Assembly (NCBI GenBank): GCA_900557435.1
Contig: USSH01000083.1
Coordinates: forward strand, 1 to 8,950
Length of the DNA stretch: 8,950 nt
From: an uncultured Coprococcus sp.
GTDB taxonomy: Bacteria; Bacillota; Clostridia; Lachnospirales; Lachnospiraceae
Direction: 5' to 3'
Under the pieces are notes generated by a model, which worked only from the letters and a program-made list of their open reading frames with translations, searched no databases and was not told where the DNA came from. Of the stretch, positions 5,317 to 8,950 are shown piece by piece. Position 1 is the first letter of the stretch; every line of letters begins with the position of its first letter. The translations under genes were made by a program, and so were the position numbers.

Positions 5317-6003
5317 CTATCTAAAGAAATCAAGTTTCTTCTCTAATTTGCCAAGTAAAACTGTAAGTACGCCATTCCATATCAGATAGTAGAATGCGCA
5401 GAAGAAGAGTGGCCATATTGCACCTGAGATTCCCTGTGAACCTTTCATGAATGCCTGTCCTGCCCAGATGATCTCCTGAAGTGCGATGATACGGGCAAGT
5501 GAAGTATCCTTGACCAGAGTTATGATCTCGTTGGACATTGCCGGAACTATCTTCTTTATCATCTGCAAAAGCTTGACCTTGAAGAATATCTGCTTTGGAG
5601 TCATGCCGAGCACGAGTCCGGCCTCCTCCTGTCCTACAGGAATACCCTGAATACCTCCACGGTATATCTCCGAGAAATAGCAGGCATAGTTCACTATGAA
5701 TGACACTGATGCTGCAACAAATCTTCCGCCTTCGCCACCGCCCCATACCGGATTGTGAAATACAAGTCCCGGAAAATAATATATGATGAGCAGCTGTATC
5801 ATAAGTGGTGTACCTCTCACTATCCATACGATGAACTTCATAAGATAGCTGAGTGGTTTAAACTTTGACATGGAACCGAGTGCTATAAGAAGTCCAAGCG
5901 GAAATGCACCGAGCAATGTCACAAAAAACAATTTTAATGTCTGTAAAAATCCTGTGTTAAGAGCCCCAAGTACAACCGGGAGCTGTTCAAAAAACAAATC
6001 CAT
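5317..6003 (-). CDS. polar amino-acid-type ABC transporter permease
   Basis: A 228-residue integral membrane protein of the HisM/GlnP family. About five hydrophobic segments are visible (roughly 19-43, 54-80, 96-114, 155-175 and 195-217). It has the family's VRGTPLMIQLL segment (62-72) and the cytoplasmic coupling loop EIYRGGIQGIPVGQEEAG followed by LVLGMT (about 112-135), which contacts the ATPase. In this loop the usual EAA reads EAG. Only one permease gene is present, so it would act as a homodimer. The ATG at 6003 has only a weak GAGAG-type ribosome site, in contrast to the strong sites of its neighbours, so less permease than binding protein is expected. It starts 51 nt after the binding-protein stop. 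Confidence 0.93.
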   Translation of the reverse strand: MDLFFEQLPVVLGALNTGFLQTLKLFFVTLLGAFPLGLLIALGSMSKFKPLSYLMKFIVWIVRGTPLMIQLLIIYYFPGLVFHNPVWGGGEGGRFVAASVSFIVNYACYFSEIYRGGIQGIPVGQEEAGLVLGMTPKQIFFKVKLLQMIKKIVPAMSNEIITLVKDTSLARIIALQEIIWAGQAFMKGSQGISGAIWPLFFCAFYYLIWNGVLTVLLGKLEKKLDFFR

Positions 6004-6054
6004 AATAATTTTTCTCTCTAAGTGATGGTAAAAATACTATTTATATCTTATCAA

Positions 6055-6852
6055 TTACTTTGTAAGTGCAGCCTGTACCTTATATGTCTCAGCACACTTC
6101 TCCATTGAGCCGTCAGCCTTGCTGTCTGCAAAGAACTTGTTGAGCTCAGCTACAAGATCTGAGTCCTTTCTGAAACCAACACCGTACTCCTCGCTGTTAA
6201 GACCTACAGTGTATGTGAGTTTATCATAGCCTGTTCCCTCACCAACCATAGCTGCTGCCATGAGAGAATCAATGATTGCTGCATCTGATGTTCCAGCTGC
6301 AACCTCCATGAGTGCGTCTGCCTGTGCCTTTACCGCTGTATAGTTAAGTCCAAGCGCCTTGGCCTGATCCTCTCCTGCGCTTCCTGCCTCTACAGCAAAT
6401 GTAAGCTCCTTGATGCTGTCTACTGTCTGATACTTGTCTGCCTTATCATTTGGCACGATAACTACCTGAGCGTTGTTGCAGTATGCGTCTGAACATGCCA
6501 TTGAGCTTGTAACCTCATCTGTGAGTGTCATTCCATTCCATACACAGTCGATGGTCTTACCGTCAAGCTCCATGATCTTGTTGTCCCAGTCTATCTCCAC
6601 GAACTCTGCCTTTACGCCAAGGCTCTCTGCAAATGCTGATGCCATATCTGCGTCAAATCCGATCCAGTTTCCTGACTCATCCTTGTAATCCATCGGTGCG
6701 AAGTCTGTAACACCTACAACGAGAGTTCCCTTATCCTTTACATACTCCAGGTCGCTCTTTGACTCACTCTTTGATCCGCTGTCAGATCCGCCACATCCAA
6801 CAAGTGAAAGTCCCATTGCTGCCACTAAGAGCAGTGATAATAACTTTTTCAT
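6055..6852 (-). CDS. amino-acid-type ABC transporter substrate-binding lipoprotein
   Basis: A 265-residue family 3 solute-binding protein. It begins MKKLLSLLLVAAMG and has lipobox LVGC with Cys20 as the lipidated residue, then a Ser/Gly/Lys linker; the mature protein should sit on the outer face of the membrane. Family blocks are present: GTLVVGVTDFAPMDY (42-56), GFDADMASAFAESLG (65-79), WNGMTLT (105-111), VEAGSAGEDQA (154-164) and AAIIDS with Asp195, the residue position that normally holds the substrate amino group. Odd feature: in the block usually written MTITPER...DFS.PY this protein has MTLTDEV...ACSDAY, with Val114 in place of the arginine that normally binds the alpha-carboxylate. The ligand may therefore be bound differently or may not be a standard L-amino acid. 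AGGAGG lies upstream of ATG 6852. The gene has its own promoter. Confidence 0.93.
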   Translation of the reverse strand: MKKLLSLLLVAAMGLSLVGCGGSDSGSKSESKSDLEYVKDKGTLVVGVTDFAPMDYKDESGNWIGFDADMASAFAESLGVKAEFVEIDWDNKIMELDGKTIDCVWNGMTLTDEVTSSMACSDAYCNNAQVVIVPNDKADKYQTVDSIKELTFAVEAGSAGEDQAKALGLNYTAVKAQADALMEVAAGTSDAAIIDSLMAAAMVGEGTGYDKLTYTVGLNSEEYGVGFRKDSDLVAELNKFFADSKADGSMEKCAETYKVQAALTK

Positions 6853-6888
6853 ACTTTTTTCCTCCTAAAATATACTTAAATATACTTG

Positions 6889-6946
6889 GCAGATGCATGA
6901 AACACACTACACAGGGCATCTGCATGATATACAGCCCTATTAGGGC
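6889..6946 (-). promoter_or_regulatory. two hairpins in the ABC operon leader
   Basis: The roughly 100-nt leader between the promoter and ATG 6852 contains a near-perfect palindrome GCCCTATTAGGGC (6934-6946). After it comes an 8-bp inverted repeat GCAGATGC/GCATCTGC (6889-6896 with 6916-6923) around a 19-nt loop. No T-run follows either. I do not recognise a known riboswitch or T-box. They could be an operator plus a 5' stabilising stem, but the function is unknown. Confidence 0.4.
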
Positions 6947-6959
6947 ACAACACGGTAAC

Positions 6960-6988
6960 ATAGTAACAGTTTATCATAGTAAAGTCAA
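6960..6988 (-). promoter_or_regulatory. extended -10 promoter of the ABC importer operon
   Basis: Minus-strand TTGACT (6988-6983) and TACTAT (6965-6960) are spaced by 17 nt, and TG one base before the -10 gives an extended -10 element. Transcription would start near 6953. The octamer TTACTATG occurs twice across the promoter, 16 nt apart, once in the spacer and once over the -10, which could be a regulator site. A tandem AAATGTATT pair lies upstream at 7013-7030. Confidence 0.6.
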
Positions 6989-7043
6989 ATCTAAGATTGT
7001 GGAAATACCTGTAAATGTATTAAATGTATTATGTAATAATAAG

Positions 7044-7076
7044 AAAAACCACAGAAGGTCTTACTCTTCTGTGGTT
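7044..7076 (-). terminator. Rho-independent terminator of the cation efflux gene
   Basis: A perfect 11-bp stem (AACCACAGAAG with CTTCTGTGGTT, 7066-7076 and 7047-7057) encloses an 8-nt loop and is followed by T residues on the minus strand. It begins about 20 nt after the stop codon at 7097. Confidence 0.85.
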
Positions 7077-7096
7077 AGGACGCTCACCATCTGGTA

Positions 7097-8281
7097 TTAT
7101 TTTACATACGCTCTGTCAATATGTATCACACAATAGTAATTTTTATTGTACTCACTAACTTTTTCCTTGATATAGGATATTATCTGTTCTTCTGACATTT
7201 GATATCCATGTGGCAAAACCACATCAAAAATCAGATTGGAATGTGTTGAACCCTTTACCATTCTAAAGTCGTGAAACTGAACATTTTCATTTTTTCTGCT
7301 ATCCTTATTAAGTGATTCTATAATTTCAGTGATCCGCGCTTTCACAGCATTTGTCTCCTCATCGTCATCTACTATCGGATCCATGTGAATGACAGGCTCA
7401 CAGTTTAATTCTTTTCTGAGAGAGAATTCTATCTGATCGATCAGATCATGCAGTTCAAGAATATCTTCCTTATAAGGAACTTCAGCGTGCAGACTGACCA
7501 TAAGTCTGCCAGGTCCATAATCATGGACCACAAGATCATGAATACCAAGGATTCTTTTGTCACACCTCACAATCTTCTCGATCTCATCCACAAGCTCTGG
7601 TTCCGGTGCCTGACCAAGCAACGGGCTGACCGTATCCTTCATTGCAGTGATGCCAGCTATGAGTATCATCACGCCCACCAAGAACCCGCAATATCCATCT
7701 ATAGGTATTTTCCAGAAATGAGCAGCAAGTGCAGATGCAAGAACAACCATTGTGGAAAATGTATCAGATAAACTGTCTTTCGCCGTCGCTATCATGGTCG
7801 CACTCTCTATCTTTCTGCCAATACTCCTGTTGTAGAAATACATATATATCTTTACTCCAATTGAAACAACGAGTATAACGGCAATTAGACTGCTGAATTT
7901 TGGAAGTTCCGGATGTAGGATCTTTCCGATTGAATCTTTAATAAGCTCGTAGGCCATCAATATGATCATGACTGCTACAAATAAGCCTGATATATACTCT
8001 ATTCTTCCATGTCCAAACGGATGATCCGGGTCCGGTTTTCTGCCTGATAACTTAAAGCCTATCATAGATATAAACGAGCTTCCTGCATCTGATAAATTGT
8101 TGAACGCATCCGCCGTGATCGAGATAGCCCCCGAAAGTAATCCAGCAAAGAATTTTCCCAGAAACAATAATACATTCAAAAATATACCAACAGCTCCGCA
8201 AAGAACACCATATTTCTCCCTCACCTTGCTATCCTTATAATTATCTGATCTGATCCACAGTTTCGACAATAATGTCACCAT
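7097..8281 (-). CDS. cation diffusion facilitator transporter, probably Mn-type
   Basis: A 394-residue CDF-family metal/proton antiporter. The membrane part (about 25-220) has six hydrophobic segments with the family sequence ADAFNNLSDAGSS in TM2 and ATAKDSLSDTFST in TM5. The four transport-site positions are therefore Asn61, Asp65, Asp169 and Asp173. Known Zn exporters of the CzcD type use His/Asp here, while an Asn-Asp-Asp-Asp set is described for pneumococcal MntE, a Mn exporter, so Mn2+ is the best guess. HPFGHGRIEY (87-96) is the usual loop after TM2. The cytoplasmic domain (245-301) is followed by about 90 residues that look like a second copy of it. The ATG at 8281 is preceded by AGGAGG; the frame stays open further upstream but only through the rpsI terminator and the end of rpsI. 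No promoter is seen in the 38-nt gap to that terminator's T-run. Confidence 0.9.
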   Translation of the reverse strand: MVTLLSKLWIRSDNYKDSKVREKYGVLCGAVGIFLNVLLFLGKFFAGLLSGAISITADAFNNLSDAGSSFISMIGFKLSGRKPDPDHPFGHGRIEYISGLFVAVMIILMAYELIKDSIGKILHPELPKFSSLIAVILVVSIGVKIYMYFYNRSIGRKIESATMIATAKDSLSDTFSTMVVLASALAAHFWKIPIDGYCGFLVGVMILIAGITAMKDTVSPLLGQAPEPELVDEIEKIVRCDKRILGIHDLVVHDYGPGRLMVSLHAEVPYKEDILELHDLIDQIEFSLRKELNCEPVIHMDPIVDDDEETNAVKARITEIIESLNKDSRKNENVQFHDFRMVKGSTHSNLIFDVVLPHGYQMSEEQIISYIKEKVSEYNKNYYCVIHIDRAYVK

Positions 8282-8291
8282 ATCTTTTGTT

Positions 8292-8297
8292 CCTCCT
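8292..8297 (-). promoter_or_regulatory. ribosome binding site fixing the CDF start
   Basis: AGGAGG on the minus strand, 10 nt before ATG 8281. It supports a 394-residue product over a 437-residue reading that would begin inside rpsI and cross its terminator. Confidence 0.8.
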
Positions 8298-8319
8298 AAT
8301 CTGAATCTCAAAAGTTCTG

Positions 8320-8360
8320 AAAAAAAGAACCCACAAAAGCGTTGGACTTCTGCGGGTTCT
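8320..8360 (-). terminator. Rho-independent terminator after rpsI
   Basis: On the minus strand 8360-8347 pairs with 8339-8326 over 14 bp, with two G-U pairs and a 7-nt loop. Seven T residues follow (8326-8320). It begins about 24 nt after the rpsI stop. The stem core (CCGCAGAAG) is nearly the same as that of the terminator at 7044-7076. Confidence 0.9.
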
Positions 8361-8384
8361 TGATATATCTGAAATAATGAATAA

Positions 8385-8780
8385 TTATCTCTTTGAGAAC
8401 TGTGGAGCACGACGAGCGGCTTTGAGACCGTACTTCTTTCTCTCCTTCATTCTTGGATCTCTTGTAAGGTATCCAGCCTTCTTAAGGATTGGTCTGTACT
8501 CAGCATCAACCTCAAGGAGTGCTCTTGAAATACCATGTCTGATAGCTCCAGCCTGACCTGTGAAACCACCACCACATACGTTAACGAGTACATCGTACTT
8601 ACCCTCTGTGCCTGTAGCAACAAGTGGCTGCTTTACGATAACCTTGAGTGTATCAAGACCAAAGTACTCATCCATATCCTTCTTGTTTATAACGATCTTA
8701 CCAGTACCTGGAGTGATGTAAACTCTGGCGATACTGCTTTTTCTTCTTCCTGTTCCATAGAACTTTGTTGTCTTAGCCAT
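8385..8780 (-). CDS. rpsI: 30S ribosomal protein S9
   Basis: A full-length 131-residue S9 (uS9). It has the family start [14 protein letters not shown], the central [23 protein letters not shown] block and the basic C-terminal tail with [15 protein letters not shown], which reaches the P-site tRNA in the ribosome. ATG 8780 follows a strong GGAGGAG site. It lies 18 nt after the rplM stop, the usual co-transcribed L13-S9 pair, and is followed by a terminator. Confidence 0.98.
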   Translation of the reverse strand: MAKTTKFYGTGRRKSSIARVYITPGTGKIVINKKDMDEYFGLDTLKVIVKQPLVATGTEGKYDVLVNVCGGGFTGQAGAIRHGISRALLEVDAEYRPILKKAGYLTRDPRMKERKKYGLKAARRAPQFSKR

Positions 8781-8798
8781 CTGTTAATCTCCTCCTTC

Positions 8799-8950
8799 TT
8801 AGTACTTAATCTCTAATACTTCTGGCTTCTGTGCCTGATGCTTGTGATCTGCACCAGCGTATACGTGAAGCTTTGTGATCATCTCTCTGCCAAGTGGTCC
8901 CTTTGGAAGCATTCCCTTAACTGCAAGGTAGATAACATCCTCTGGCTTCT
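8799..8950 (-). CDS. rplM: 50S ribosomal protein L13, C-terminal part
   Basis: The last 50 codons of L13 (uL13) run in from the right edge, so the 5' two-thirds is outside the window. Visible family sequence includes [32 protein letters not shown] and the end LEIKY followed by TAA at 8801-8799. L13 is an early-assembly protein of the large subunit. The gene leads directly into rpsI, as in most bacteria. Confidence 0.96.
   Translation of the reverse strand, partial: KPEDVIYLAVKGMLPKGPLGREMITKLHVYAGADHKHQAQKPEVLEIKY

Noticed and set aside
5330..5827. 165-codon minus-strand frame inside the permease gene
   Set aside because: It is a different frame of the clearly functional permease and its translation has no family features.
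8282..8410. Longer N-terminus for the cation efflux protein, starting at 8410
   Set aside because: It would begin inside rpsI and translate the terminator hairpin. A strong ribosome site precedes ATG 8281, and family members begin near there.

Overview
The window reads as chromosome from a low-to-mid-GC Gram-positive anaerobe of the class Clostridia, most likely the Lachnospiraceae. This rests on strong AGGAGG-type ribosome binding sites before most genes, the family-typical look of the proteins (polar amino-acid ABC lipoprotein, rplM-rpsI pair, oxygen-sensitive radical SAM enzyme), and hairpin-plus-U-tract terminators. The genus cannot be fixed from sequence alone. All ten recognised genes lie on the minus strand, so the window is transcribed from its right end to its left.

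Region by region, in the direction of transcription. (1) 8950-8320: the end of rplM (L13) and all of rpsI (S9), closed by a 14-bp-stem terminator. (2) 8281-7044: a cation diffusion facilitator with an Asn-Asp-Asp-Asp transport site suggestive of Mn2+ and an apparently duplicated cytoplasmic C-terminal domain. It has its own perfect 11-bp terminator, but no promoter is obvious between it and the rpsI terminator. (3) 6990-4438: a polar amino-acid-type ABC importer operon in the order lipoprotein, permease, ATPase. It has a recognisable extended -10 promoter, a structured leader and an unusually structured permease-ATPase spacer. (4) 4437-4124: about 310 bases without a gene, holding two diverged copies of a hairpin repeat (one inside a 21-bp perfect inverted repeat) and then the promoter of the next operon. 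(5) 4189-134: a compact five-gene operon with its own promoter and terminator: DUF2997 small protein, membrane protein with a C-terminal helix-hairpin-helix, NrdG-like radical SAM protein, Ycf46-like AAA+ ATPase and DUF1257/Ycf35-like protein. (6) 133-1: AT-rich spacer with a 17-bp tandem repeat next to the terminator.

The most interesting part is region 5. The first genes are translationally coupled (TGATG, TAATG and a 20-nt overlap), so DUF2997, the HhH membrane protein, the radical SAM protein and the AAA+ ATPase are probably made together, with DUF1257 following after 42 nt. No glycyl-radical enzyme or other obvious radical SAM substrate is present. The AAA+ protein and the membrane protein both end in a flexible tail finishing in Phe-Asp-Leu/Ile, which could be a shared docking or modification site. 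The biochemical job of this operon is not evident from the sequence and is a good candidate for a poorly described system. A second unusual point is that the ABC importer's binding protein lacks the arginine that normally holds the substrate's alpha-carboxylate.
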